NCBI GenBank assembly: GCA_028819775.1
Contig: JAPPKV010000088.1
Coordinates: 1-11,689 of the forward strand
From: Gammaproteobacteria bacterium
Lineage (GTDB): Bacteria; Pseudomonadota; Gammaproteobacteria; Pseudomonadales; Azotimanducaceae_A
Direction of reading: 5' to 3'
DNA: 11,689 nt
Position numbers and translations under genes: made by a program. The notes under the pieces were generated by a model that saw only the letters and a program-made list of their open reading frames with translations, did not search any database and was not told the origin of the DNA. Below are positions 1 through 9,336 of this stretch, piece by piece (positions within the stretch are counted from its first letter, which is position 1; each line of letters opens with the position of its first letter).

Positions 1-398
1 TACCACTCCAGCATCGTGAACTCCGGGTTGTGCCAGCGGCCCTGCTCCCCGGCACGGAAGACGGGACCGATCTGGTAGATGGACGGCGCGCCCGCCGCCA
101 GCAGCCGTTTCATGTGGAACTCCGGCGACGTCTGCAGGTACGGTCCAGGCGCATTCGGCGTGCCCGCTCGCAGGCTGTCGATGGCGGGATCGGTGACCGT
201 GGCGGCACCGAGTACCGGGGTCTGCACCTCCATCACGCCCCGGCGGGCGAAGAACTCGCGGGTGGCCCGGAGCATCCCGGCACGGGTCCGCAGCGCATCG
301 ATGGTGGCGGCGGGCTGCCAATCGGAGCCCTCAGCCGGGGAGCGCGAGGGGCTTGCACCTTGCAAGAAAGAGCCCGATCCGATGTCCGTCGAGGACAT
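1..398 (-). CDS. epmA: EF-P--(R)-beta-lysine ligase EpmA, N-terminal part (cut by window edge)
   Basis: A paralogue of the class II lysyl-tRNA synthetase catalytic core. In the known family it activates (R)-beta-lysine with ATP and joins it to Lys34 of EF-P in the cytoplasm. About 132 residues are visible; the C-terminal part (family length about 325) lies beyond position 1. After a Ser/Gly-rich leader the protein reads WQPAATIDALRTRAGMLRAT, then EVQTP, ATVTDPAIDSL, TSPEFHMKRLLAAG and motif 2, VFRAGEQGRWHNPEFTMLEW. There is no anticodon-binding domain, which separates EpmA from LysS. The ATG at 398-396 is 10 nt after the efp stop, implying one transcript and translational coupling. The leader before WQP is about 27 residues against about 6 in E. 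coli, so an internal TTG at 365 is possible, but no good ribosome site supports it. The chosen ATG sits inside a hairpin (see 380-400). Confidence 0.93.
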   Translation of the reverse strand, partial: MSSTDIGSGSFLQGASPSRSPAEGSDWQPAATIDALRTRAGMLRATREFFARRGVMEVQTPVLGAATVTDPAIDSLRAGTPNAPGPYLQTSPEFHMKRLLAAGAPSIYQIGPVFRAGEQGRWHNPEFTMLEW

Positions 399-400
399 CG
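380..400 (-). promoter_or_regulatory. Perfect 8-bp hairpin enclosing the epmA start codon
   Basis: Read as mRNA from the minus strand, CGATGTCC (400-393) pairs perfectly with GGACATCG (387-380) around a 5-nt loop. The epmA ATG (398-396) is within the 5' arm. The efp stop codon (411-409) is only 8 bases upstream of the stem, so a ribosome finishing efp would cover and melt it. What is seen is the dyad and its position. That it blocks independent initiation and couples epmA translation to efp is inference. Confidence 0.5.
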
Positions 401-408
401 ATCAGCGC

Positions 409-981
409 TCAGGCCTTGACGCGGTTGACGTACTCGCCCGTGCGCGTGTCGATTCTAAGCACATCGCCGATTTCGACGAACAGCGGCACCTTGATCGTGG
501 CGCCGGTCGCCAGCGTCGCGGGCTTCGTACCGCCCTGGGCGGTGTCGCCGCGGATACCCGGATCGGTCTCCTTGACGGCCAGTTCCACGAAGTTCGGTGC
601 CACGACGGCGATCGGCTCGTCGTTCCACAGCGTGACGTTGCATACCTCCTGGCCCAGCAGCCAGTTCTTCGCCTCGGTCACCACAGTCGAAGAAGCCTCC
701 TTCTGCTCGAAGCTGCCGTCGGTATTCATGAAATGCCAAAAGTCCCCGTCGGTATAGAGGAACTCCATCTGGGTCTCGAGCACATCCGCGGCCTCAAGGG
801 ACTCCCCGCTGCGATAGGTCCGCTCCCAAACGCGGCCGGTCTTGAGGTTGCGGAGCTTGACGCGGGTGAATGCCTGGCCCTTGCCCGGTTTCACGAACTC
901 GCTGGCAAGGATCGAGCAGGGGTCACCTTCCAGCAGCACCTTCAATCCGGGCCGAAATTCGTTGGTAGAATAGGTTGCCAC
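409..981 (-). CDS. efp: Translation elongation factor P
   Basis: EF-P binds stalled ribosomes between the P and E sites and stimulates peptide bond formation at polyproline stretches. The 190-residue product has the full family length and the usual three barrels: a KOW-like N-terminal domain (about 1-64) and two OB folds. The modification loop reads [13 protein letters not shown], with the acceptor lysine at exactly position 34. Other hallmarks are [31 protein letters not shown] and the C-terminal [20 protein letters not shown]. The start is GTG at 981-979, giving MATYSTNEF as in relatives, with AAGGAG about 10 nt upstream. The frame stays open further upstream but only into the epmB start region on the other strand. 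epmA follows after 10 nt, and epmB diverges. The lysine plus the two epm genes make the beta-lysylated form of EF-P the obvious assignment. Confidence 0.97.
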   Translation of the reverse strand: MATYSTNEFRPGLKVLLEGDPCSILASEFVKPGKGQAFTRVKLRNLKTGRVWERTYRSGESLEAADVLETQMEFLYTDGDFWHFMNTDGSFEQKEASSTVVTEAKNWLLGQEVCNVTLWNDEPIAVVAPNFVELAVKETDPGIRGDTAQGGTKPATLATGATIKVPLFVEIGDVLRIDTRTGEYVNRVKA

Positions 982-1044
982 GCCGGTCAATCTCCTTGAA
1001 AACGCCTCCCAGGCCGACGTCTTGCCGATCCAGGAAAACGACGA

Positions 1045-1072
1045 ATGATACCCGTCAAATCTACCTCGACAA
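1045..1072 (-). promoter_or_regulatory. Candidate sigma-70 promoter for efp-epmA, overlapping the epmB start
   Basis: On the minus strand TTGTCG (1072-1067; 4 of 6 against TTGACA) is followed after 16 nt by TATCAT (1050-1045; 5 of 6 against TATAAT). Transcription would begin near 1038, leaving a leader of about 57 nt before the efp GTG. The -10 hexamer occupies the same bases as the epmB start codon and its second codon. Only the matches and spacing are seen; activity is inferred. Confidence 0.35.
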
Positions 1073-2091
1073 CCGAGGTCGGGCCTGCGCCCAGCCACGT
1101 GCCCCGGGAAAGGCAATCATGGCAACGCGAGCTCCTCGAGGCAGTGACCGATGTCGACGAACTGCTTCGGCTTGTCGGCGTCGACCCGGTCGCGTCTCGC
1201 AAGCAAGAAGAGCCCGTGGCGTTGCGGGACTTCCCCCTGCGCGTGCCGCGTCCCTACGTCGCCCGCATGCGGTGGGGCGATCCCGACGACCCGTTGCTGC
1301 GCCAAGTGCTTCCCACGGCACAGGAGTCCCAACCGGCGGAGGGCTACGGGTTCGATCCGCTCGCCGAGGCCGACGCCGTCATCGACTCCGGGATCTTGAA
1401 GAAGTACGACGGGAGAGCGCTGGTCATCGCCACGGGTTCCTGTGCCGTCCACTGCCGGTACTGCTTCCGCCGGCACTTTCCGTACGTAGACCATCGCCAG
1501 GACCAGGGCTACGGGTCATTGGCCGCGCTGCGGCGGGATTCCACGATCCGGGAGGTGATCCTCTCCGGCGGCGACCCGCTGATGCTCACCGACGCACATC
1601 TCGGGCGGCTCCTGGCGGAGGTGGGTTCAATCGATCACGTGACGAGGATTCGTATCCACACGCGCGTGCCCGTGGTAATCCCCCAGCGCGTGACACCGGC
1701 GTTGACCGCGATGCTGGCCAGCCTCCCGCAACGCGTGGTCGTTGTGCTGCACTTCAACCACCCGAACGAGATCGACCGGCATTGCGCCGCGGCGCTAACG
1801 GGTCTCCACCGTTTCACCCTGCTCAATCAAAGCGTGCTGCTGCGTGGCGTCAACGACGACGCGGACACGTTAGTCGAGTTGTCGGAGCGCCTGTTCGGCG
1901 CGGGCGTGCTGCCCTACTACCTGCATATGCCGGACGCGGTGGCCGGCACCGCGCACTTCGACGTCTGCCAACGACGAGCCGTCGCCTTGCATCGTCAGCT
2001 CCTGGCGCGACTGCCCGGATATCTCGTGCCGCGCCTGGTGCGCGAGGTGCCCGGCGGTACGGCGAAAGAACTCGTCGTCAGCGACGGCTAG
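1045..2091 (+). CDS. epmB: EF-P beta-lysylation protein EpmB (lysine 2,3-aminomutase family, radical SAM)
   Basis: EpmB converts (S)-lysine to (R)-beta-lysine, the substrate that EpmA attaches to EF-P. It uses a [4Fe-4S] cluster, S-adenosylmethionine and PLP. The 348-residue length is close to E. coli EpmB (342). The radical SAM motif CxxxCxxC is at Cys133, Cys137 and Cys140 ([19 protein letters not shown]). SGGDPLM follows at about 174-180, then [15 protein letters not shown] at about 291-305, as in EpmB/KamA. The C-terminus [20 protein letters not shown] offers Lys341 as the probable PLP lysine. It is much shorter than fermentative KamA enzymes, which carry an extra C-terminal region, and it sits beside efp, so EpmB is favoured. 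The ATG is preceded by AGGA at 1032-1035, 9 nt upstream. The 63-bp gap to efp must hold or overlap both promoters. Confidence 0.95.
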   Translation: MIPVKSTSTTEVGPAPSHVPRERQSWQRELLEAVTDVDELLRLVGVDPVASRKQEEPVALRDFPLRVPRPYVARMRWGDPDDPLLRQVLPTAQESQPAEGYGFDPLAEADAVIDSGILKKYDGRALVIATGSCAVHCRYCFRRHFPYVDHRQDQGYGSLAALRRDSTIREVILSGGDPLMLTDAHLGRLLAEVGSIDHVTRIRIHTRVPVVIPQRVTPALTAMLASLPQRVVVVLHFNHPNEIDRHCAAALTGLHRFTLLNQSVLLRGVNDDADTLVELSERLFGAGVLPYYLHMPDAVAGTAHFDVCQRRAVALHRQLLARLPGYLVPRLVREVPGGTAKELVVSDG

Positions 2092-2161
2092 ACTCCTCGA
2101 GCGGCGTTGGTGTCTACACGCAGGTTACATTTTTGCGCGCGGTTCGGCTTGCTCTTGGACG

Positions 2162-2206
2162 GCTCGGGTACCCACGAGCCGCGCTCGGGTACCCACGAGC
2201 CGCGCT
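2162..2206. repeat. Tandem 21-bp repeat (two copies) upstream of the membrane protein gene
   Basis: Two identical 21-bp units lie head to tail at 2162-2182 and 2183-2203, followed by the first three bases of a third. Each unit is gctcg-ggtaccca-cgagc-cgc, so the arms gctcg and cgagc can form a 5-bp stem, and the unit contains the palindrome GGTACC. An alternative stem can form across the unit junction (cgagc-cgc-gctcg). The array ends 18 nt before the ATG at 2225, directly upstream of the AGGGAG ribosome-site candidate (2207-2212). It could be an operator pair, an RNA structure limiting initiation, or a slippage duplication with no role. Confidence 0.8.
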
Positions 2207-2224
2207 AGGGAGTTCGAAAGAAGG

Positions 2225-3433
2225 ATGAGCAAGGACCCCGCGCCGCCGAAAGCCGTGCGGCCGTTCCTGAAGGCGAACGCGGCGACGTTGGGCGCGGTCG
2301 GCGGCTACGTCATAGCCGTGGCAATCGCCTTCGTCAGCGTTGGCGTATTGGACGCCGAACGCAGCGCCAGCGCGATGTCGCGGTACGGCATGACGGTCGC
2401 GGAGGACCTTGCCTATCACGCGGTGGAGCCGCTGTTGCGCCGGGACCGTATCCAGCTGGGCTTGCTCACCAACCGCGTCGCGGCCCGTCCGGAGGTCCGC
2501 CAGATCACCATCCGCACCGCGGACGAACGACTGTTCGTCGTCGCCGGCAGCGCGACCCCGGAAACGGCACCGACCTATAGCCGTCCCGTCACCGTGGAGG
2601 ATACGGTGGCCGGCGACGTGACCGTGGCCCTCAACCCCGAGAGCTTCCCGCCGCCGTTAACGGACAACCTCAACCAATCCTGGCAGTTCGTGCTCGCCGG
2701 TTTGGCCGCCACGGTCTTCCTGTTCCACTTCGCAACCCGTCTGGGGTCGTCGCGCAACGCGACGCGCGGTTCGACCGCGGTTTCCCGGGTCGTTCCTCCG
2801 GCGTTCGTGGTGGTGGCCAACCTGCCGCTTCGATCCGCGTCCCGGTCGGCCGAACGAGAGCAACTGCTGCGGCACGCCATGGCGATCGGGGGAAGGATAG
2901 CCAACCTGTATGCGGGCCACGTTGCGGCGTTGCCGGGATCCGGGATCGTGCTCGTGTTTCCCGTTTCGGGATCCGGCGACCGATGCTTCGAGGTCGTTTG
3001 CGCCGCATTGCTCATGCGTCGCCTGCTCTCCAAGAAAGCCGAGAAAGAGGCCCCCGCCATCGAGACCGATGGCGCATCGCCGGACGATGCCCATGACGAT
3101 GCTCCGAGAGCATTCCGGTACGGGATCGACTTCTCGGAAGCCGGCGCCACCCTCCACGGCGACACCGTCAAGCCGTCGTCGGTGTCCAACGTTCTGCTGC
3201 TCGCCTCCCTGGCCGGCGCCGGCGAGCTCGTACTCGGCCAAGCCGCCTTCGACACCTTGGGCCGTCCCGACCGGGTCGAACTCGACCAACTGCGCAACCC
3301 CGCTACCGAGGCCTTGTCAACGGGTGTCGCCATGCCACGGGGCAAGGTCCGGCGAGTCGCCCGGGACTACGAAGCGCTGATCACGCGCCAGGCCGAAGTC
3401 ATCGCCATCGCGTCGGATCGGAGTGCCTCGTAG
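2225..3433 (+). CDS. AhpA/YtjB-like two-helix membrane protein with a degenerate nucleotide-cyclase-like domain
   Basis: A 402-residue inner-membrane protein. Helix 1 is at about 21-42, a periplasmic segment of about 110 residues follows (43-152, with VRQITIRTADERLFVVAG), and helix 2 is at about 153-172. This topology resembles E. coli YtjB/Smp. Residues about 192-390 are cytoplasmic and resemble a class III adenylate/guanylate cyclase domain: FVVVANLPLRS, LPGSGIVLVFP, FRYGIDFSEAGATLHGD, and SNVLLLASLAGAGELVLGQ with the conserved Asn at 322. The two metal-binding Asp positions read Asn199 and Ser239, so catalysis is unlikely. An acidic insert at about 272-293 interrupts the domain. A Pro-Pro-Pro stretch at 142-144 precedes helix 2. 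The ATG at 2225 follows AGGGAG (12 nt away) and AAGAAGG (touching it). It lies 133 bp after epmB and converges on parC. The role is unknown, perhaps signal sensing; the cyclase kinship is my own reading of motifs. Confidence 0.75.
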   Translation: MSKDPAPPKAVRPFLKANAATLGAVGGYVIAVAIAFVSVGVLDAERSASAMSRYGMTVAEDLAYHAVEPLLRRDRIQLGLLTNRVAARPEVRQITIRTADERLFVVAGSATPETAPTYSRPVTVEDTVAGDVTVALNPESFPPPLTDNLNQSWQFVLAGLAATVFLFHFATRLGSSRNATRGSTAVSRVVPPAFVVVANLPLRSASRSAEREQLLRHAMAIGGRIANLYAGHVAALPGSGIVLVFPVSGSGDRCFEVVCAALLMRRLLSKKAEKEAPAIETDGASPDDAHDDAPRAFRYGIDFSEAGATLHGDTVKPSSVSNVLLLASLAGAGELVLGQAAFDTLGRPDRVELDQLRNPATEALSTGVAMPRGKVRRVARDYEALITRQAEVIAIASDRSAS

Positions 3434-3452
3434 GGGACGGGCTTCCCGTCCC
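3434..3452 (+). terminator. Hairpin directly after the AhpA-like stop codon
   Basis: GGGACGGG (3434-3441) and CCCGTCCC (3445-3452) form a perfect 8-bp GC-rich stem with a 3-nt loop, beginning on the base after the TAG stop. There is no T-run behind it, so it is not a classical intrinsic terminator. It could slow polymerase, protect the mRNA 3' end, or belong to an intergenic repeat family. Confidence 0.4.
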
Positions 3453-3476
3453 GCTGTTCAGCAAGCCGACACATCC

Positions 3477-3547
3477 GGTACGGGCGACCCCAAGGGGCCG
3501 GGCGGGCGACCACAAAGGGTCGCGCCGACGGGCGCGATCAAGAATGC
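3477..3547. repeat. Hairpin-rich intergenic repeat, copy 1
   Basis: This GC-rich non-coding stretch holds GCGACC (3506-3511) paired with GGTCGC (3518-3523), and CGCGCC (3521-3526) paired with GGCGCG (3531-3536). The two stems share bases and so exclude each other. It ends in acgggcgcgatcaagaatgc (3528-3547), which matches 10931-10950 at 18 of 20 positions. Both copies sit between convergent genes, with the shared end facing the minus-strand gene. This looks like a dispersed REP-like element of the genome that may also end transcription from both sides. Confidence 0.55.
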
Positions 3548-3568
3548 TGACGGACTCTCAGCACCTGG

Positions 3569-5824
3569 TCACTCGATCGAGATGCTGTCCACCCGCTGAA
3601 GTCCCCGTGGAAGCAAGTGACCGCGTTGGGCGCGGGACCCCAGGTAGTTCTTCAAATCCCTGAACCTCACCGTCGTGTGGCGTCCGCCGGCGCGGACGAC
3701 GAGCCGGTTTCGCTCCCCTAGGGCGGCCACCGCGACAACCCGTTCTTCCCCGGCCTTGAATACCTTGGGAGGTATGTTGATGAGCTTCTGCCCCTTGCCT
3801 CGGGACAGCAGGGGAACGTCGGCGATGGGAAACGCCAGCAGGCGCCCGGCGCTGGTGACCGCGGCGACATGTGATGCGTCGGTGAATGCGACCGGGGATA
3901 GGGCGGTGGCACCCCGTGGCACGTTCAGCACCGACTTGCCGGTCCGCGTCCGGCTGAGTGTTTCGCCGAGAGTTGTCAAGAAGCCGTAGCCCGCGCTGGA
4001 TGCGACTAGGAGTCGCAGGTTGGCCTCGCCCATCGCCAAGCCCACGAAACGTGCCCCCTCGGGCGGACTCAGGCGGCCGGAGAGGGGTTCGCCCTGACCA
4101 CGCGCCGTCGGCAACGTATGTGGCGGAACGAAGTAGGCGCGCCCGGTGGAGTCGAAGAACACGCAAGGATCGCTGGTCTTGCCCCGGGCGGCAGCCGCAA
4201 AACCGTCGCCGGTCCGATACGACAGGTCGCCCGGGTCGATGTCGTGGCCCTTGGCGGCCCGAACCCAACCCTTCTCCGAAAGAACCACGGTCACCGGTTC
4301 CGTCGATACGAGATCCGCTTCCGAGTACGCCCGGGCCTCGGCCACGCTGGCCAGGTCCGTCCGCCGGGCGTCACCGTATTTCTCCGCATCGGCCGCGATC
4401 TCCTTCTTGATGAGGGTTCGCGTACGCGCCCGGGAGGCGAGGGTCCGCTCGAGGCCGCCGGCCTCTGCAAGAAGGTCCCGCTTCTCCGCTTCGAGCTTGG
4501 CTTCCTCGAGCTTTGCGAGTTGGCGCAACCGGAGGTCGAGGATCGCGGTCGCCTGTTCGTCGGAGAGTTCGAACTGGGTCACGAGCTTCGGCTTAGCATC
4601 TTCTTCCTCGCGGATGATCCGGATGACCTCGTCGATGTTGACATGTGCGACGAGCAGGCCCTCCACGACGTGGAGGCGTCGGCGGATACGCTCGAGGCGG
4701 AACGTGAGCCGACGGCGCACCGTTTCGGTCCGGAACTTGAGCCACTCGGCGAGCAGGCTCTTCAGGTCGAGGACCTTGGGCCGACGGTCGAGGGCAATGA
4801 CGTTGAAGTTCAGTCGATAGTTGCGTTCCAAGTCGGTGGTGGCGAAGAGGTGGCTCATCAGCCGCTCGACGTCGACCCGGTTCGAGCGCGGTGTCAGTAC
4901 CAGGCGGGTCGGGTTTTCATGGTCGGATTCGTCCCGGATGTCGGTCAGCATGGGGAGCTTCTTGGCCTGCATCTGGGCGGCGATCTGTTCCAGGACCTTG
5001 GACGGCGACACCTGGTAAGGCAGCCCGGTGATCACAAGATCGCCGTTTTCGCGCACGTAGCGGGCCCGGGCCCGAACGGAACCGCGGCCGGTTTCGTATG
5101 CGGCGCGGATTTCGTCCGGTGCCGTCGTGATGATGGCGTCAGTCGGAAAGTCCGGACCCCGAACGATCTCCATGAGTTCCGCCGTACTGGTGGACGGCCG
5201 CTCTATCAGCCGGATGCAGGCATTCGCCACTTCGCGCAGGTTGTGGGGCGGGATGTCCGTCGCCATGCCTACCGCGATCCCCGTCGAGCCGTTCAGGAGG
5301 ACCATCGGCAGCCTCGCCGGCAGCAATTCGGGTTCCGACAGGACACCGTCGAAATTGGGCACGTAGTCCACCGTGCCCTGGCCGAGTTCCCCAAGCAGCA
5401 ACTCGGCCACCGCCGCAAGACGTGCTTCGGTGTAGCGCAGCGCCGCGAACGACTTGGGATCGTCCGGCGCACCCCAGTTGCCCTGGCCGTCGACAAGCGG
5501 ATACCGGGTAGAGAACGGCTGTGCCAGGAGCACCATGGCCTCGTAGCAGGCCGACTCGCCGTGCGGATGGAACTTGCCCAGCACGTCGCCCACGGTACGC
5601 GCCGACTTGACGTACTTGGCGGTTGCGGTGAGACCGAGTTCGGACATGGCGTAGACGATGCGCCGCTGCACCGGTTTGAGACCGTCGCCGACATGGGGCA
5701 GGGCACGGTCGTTGATGACGTACATCGAGTAGTCGAGGTAGGCGCGTTCCGTGTAGGTGCGCAGCGGCAGGCCTTCCTGGCCTTCGTCCGACGCGGGATT
5801 GTGCCCGTTCGACTCGATGTCCAT
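3569..5824 (-). CDS. parC: DNA topoisomerase IV subunit A
   Basis: ParC forms an A2B2 enzyme with ParE. It cuts both DNA strands, passes a second duplex through, and unlinks daughter chromosomes after replication. At 751 residues it matches E. coli ParC (752). The N-terminal breakage-reunion core has [30 protein letters not shown] and the catalytic tyrosine Tyr131 in [10 protein letters not shown], followed by [16 protein letters not shown]. The residues equivalent to the quinolone positions Ser80 and Glu84 of E. coli are Ser91 and Glu95, both wild type. The C-terminal beta-pinwheel (about 500-751) has [10 protein letters not shown] near 675 and lacks the GyrA-box of gyrase, so this is ParC and not GyrA. 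The start ATG has TAGGAA almost touching it and GGAG 12 nt upstream, a weak site. parE ends 77 nt upstream on the same strand, which fits coexpression. The gene converges on the AhpA-like gene. Confidence 0.97.
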   Translation of the reverse strand: MDIESNGHNPASDEGQEGLPLRTYTERAYLDYSMYVINDRALPHVGDGLKPVQRRIVYAMSELGLTATAKYVKSARTVGDVLGKFHPHGESACYEAMVLLAQPFSTRYPLVDGQGNWGAPDDPKSFAALRYTEARLAAVAELLLGELGQGTVDYVPNFDGVLSEPELLPARLPMVLLNGSTGIAVGMATDIPPHNLREVANACIRLIERPSTSTAELMEIVRGPDFPTDAIITTAPDEIRAAYETGRGSVRARARYVRENGDLVITGLPYQVSPSKVLEQIAAQMQAKKLPMLTDIRDESDHENPTRLVLTPRSNRVDVERLMSHLFATTDLERNYRLNFNVIALDRRPKVLDLKSLLAEWLKFRTETVRRRLTFRLERIRRRLHVVEGLLVAHVNIDEVIRIIREEEDAKPKLVTQFELSDEQATAILDLRLRQLAKLEEAKLEAEKRDLLAEAGGLERTLASRARTRTLIKKEIAADAEKYGDARRTDLASVAEARAYSEADLVSTEPVTVVLSEKGWVRAAKGHDIDPGDLSYRTGDGFAAAARGKTSDPCVFFDSTGRAYFVPPHTLPTARGQGEPLSGRLSPPEGARFVGLAMGEANLRLLVASSAGYGFLTTLGETLSRTRTGKSVLNVPRGATALSPVAFTDASHVAAVTSAGRLLAFPIADVPLLSRGKGQKLINIPPKVFKAGEERVVAVAALGERNRLVVRAGGRHTTVRFRDLKNYLGSRAQRGHLLPRGLQRVDSISIE

Positions 5825-5849
5825 TTCCTACCGACTCTCCGCTTACTCT

Positions 5850-5863
5850 GGCTGTTCCCAGCC
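5850..5863 (-). other. Small stem-loop in the parE-parC spacer
   Basis: On the minus strand GGCTG and CAGCC enclose the GNRA-type loop GGAA, 26 nt upstream of the parC ATG. The 77-nt spacer (5825-5901) holds no gene and no T-run terminator. The stem might affect parC translation; this is speculative. Confidence 0.3.
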
Positions 5864-5901
5864 GCTTCCCTGCCGCGCTCGCGCGTCCTCTCTCGGCAAC
5901 C

Positions 5902-8579
<2,678 letters not shown>

Positions 8580-8680
8580 GTAACCGTACTTAGTCTCCGT
8601 GACCGCGGCCGAAGGCTCCCACTCGGTTCTAGTGCCGATGCCGTATTGTCGTCATCACTCGTCTTACCCGTGTACCGCCG
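8580..8680 (-). other. Spacer between yqiB and cpdA
   Basis: A 101-bp gap between same-strand genes. No open frame, strong hairpin or convincing promoter pair is visible. The only ribosome-site-like string is GGAG, about 15 nt before the cpdA start. yqiB and cpdA may be cotranscribed. Confidence 0.4.
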
Positions 8681-9124
8681 CTAGCCGATCATGACCCGCT
8701 CTTGCTGGGCGACGCCGTGCCGCAGGCAGGCGTTTAGGAACTCCGACAGAAAGCGATTGACCTGGACCTTCTCGTCGGGTTGACGCATCTGTGGGTTGGG
8801 GTAGTCGTAGACGGCCTGGAAGCGACGTTGGCCCTGGAACTCGATAACCTCCGCAGTTCGCGCGTCGTGGTAGACGCGAATCTTGATCCGCATGCCGCCG
8901 ATGCTGCGCACGCTCGCGGGAAGATCAAGGGTCAGCACGGTCGTGTAGCGGCTCCGGTGCGTCACTTCGAATGTGACGATCAACGCCGCCCCCTGGGGGA
9001 ACATCCGGAACTCCCGCCGGTCCGTTTCCCTCAAGTCGGGCAGGAGCCGCGTCAGGCGACGGTAGTTGCAGTCGCACTCTTCGAGGTGTGCACGAAGGTC
9101 GATGTTGTACGGCCGCCGCTTCAT
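8681..9124 (-). CDS. yqiB: DUF1249 family protein YqiB
   Basis: A soluble 147-residue protein of unknown molecular function, near the E. coli YqiB length (140). It aligns by eye throughout: the start MKRRPYNIDLRAHLEECDCN, NYRRLTRLLPDL, SRYTTVLTLDLP, the central IRVYHDARTAEVIEFQ, then YDYPNPQMRQPDEKVQVNRF and FLNACLRHG. These correspond to RLYHDAMVAEV, RYDYPN and QRDEKHQINQFL in the E. coli protein. No signal peptide or membrane segment is present. The position next to cpdA and opposite tolC is the conserved enterobacterial arrangement, but nudF, which in E. coli lies between yqiB and tolC, is missing. The ATG at 9124 has only a GA-rich run (AAAAGAG) in front of it. No function can be assigned from sequence. 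Confidence 0.92.
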   Translation of the reverse strand: MKRRPYNIDLRAHLEECDCNYRRLTRLLPDLRETDRREFRMFPQGAALIVTFEVTHRSRYTTVLTLDLPASVRSIGGMRIKIRVYHDARTAEVIEFQGQRRFQAVYDYPNPQMRQPDEKVQVNRFLSEFLNACLRHGVAQQERVMIG

Positions 9125-9336
9125 GCTCTTTTCGCTGACTCTTGCCGCTTTGTTAACGATTCTAACCGGGGTTTCGTCTCAATGGCACGTTGTTGATGGC
9201 CAACGACGGAAAGTACCTGCACCACCGTAGAAACCTTCCACGGGAAGCGTACCGACAGGCATCGTCTGATTGTCATTTTGTTAGACTCACCCGCCGCCGT
9301 TGAGTGGCGGCCGGTCACCAAGCTGAAGGAATCACC
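9125..9336. promoter_or_regulatory. Divergent promoter region between yqiB and tolC
   Basis: A 212-bp AT-richer gap that must drive both directions. For yqiB, TAGAAT (minus strand, 9164-9159; 5 of 6 to the -10 consensus) lies about 35 nt before its ATG, but the nearby TTGAGA (9182-9177) is only 12 nt away, too close for a standard -35. For tolC, TGT-TAGACT (9279-9287) resembles an extended -10 box without a recognisable -35. A dyad cgttg (9188-9192) / caacg (9201-9205) could be an operator. A 6-bp stem gccgcc (9293-9298) / ggcggc (9306-9311) lies in the predicted tolC leader. All assignments are tentative. Confidence 0.35.

Noticed and set aside
79..999. A 306-codon plus-strand frame over epmA and efp
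   Set aside because: Antisense shadow of two well-recognised genes.
982..1116. Upstream extension of efp to an ATG at 1116
   Set aside because: EF-P homologues start at the MATYSxNEF sequence, and a good AAGGAG precedes the GTG at 981. The extra residues overlap the epmB start and match nothing.
2162..2206. Tandem units as a CRISPR fragment
   Set aside because: The units are directly abutting with no spacers, there are only two, and no cas gene is present.
975..2228. A 417-codon plus-strand frame overlapping epmB
   Set aside because: Its translation is Arg/Ala/Pro-rich and it overlaps epmB, whose radical SAM motif and family alignment are unambiguous. The final codons only read through the tandem repeat.
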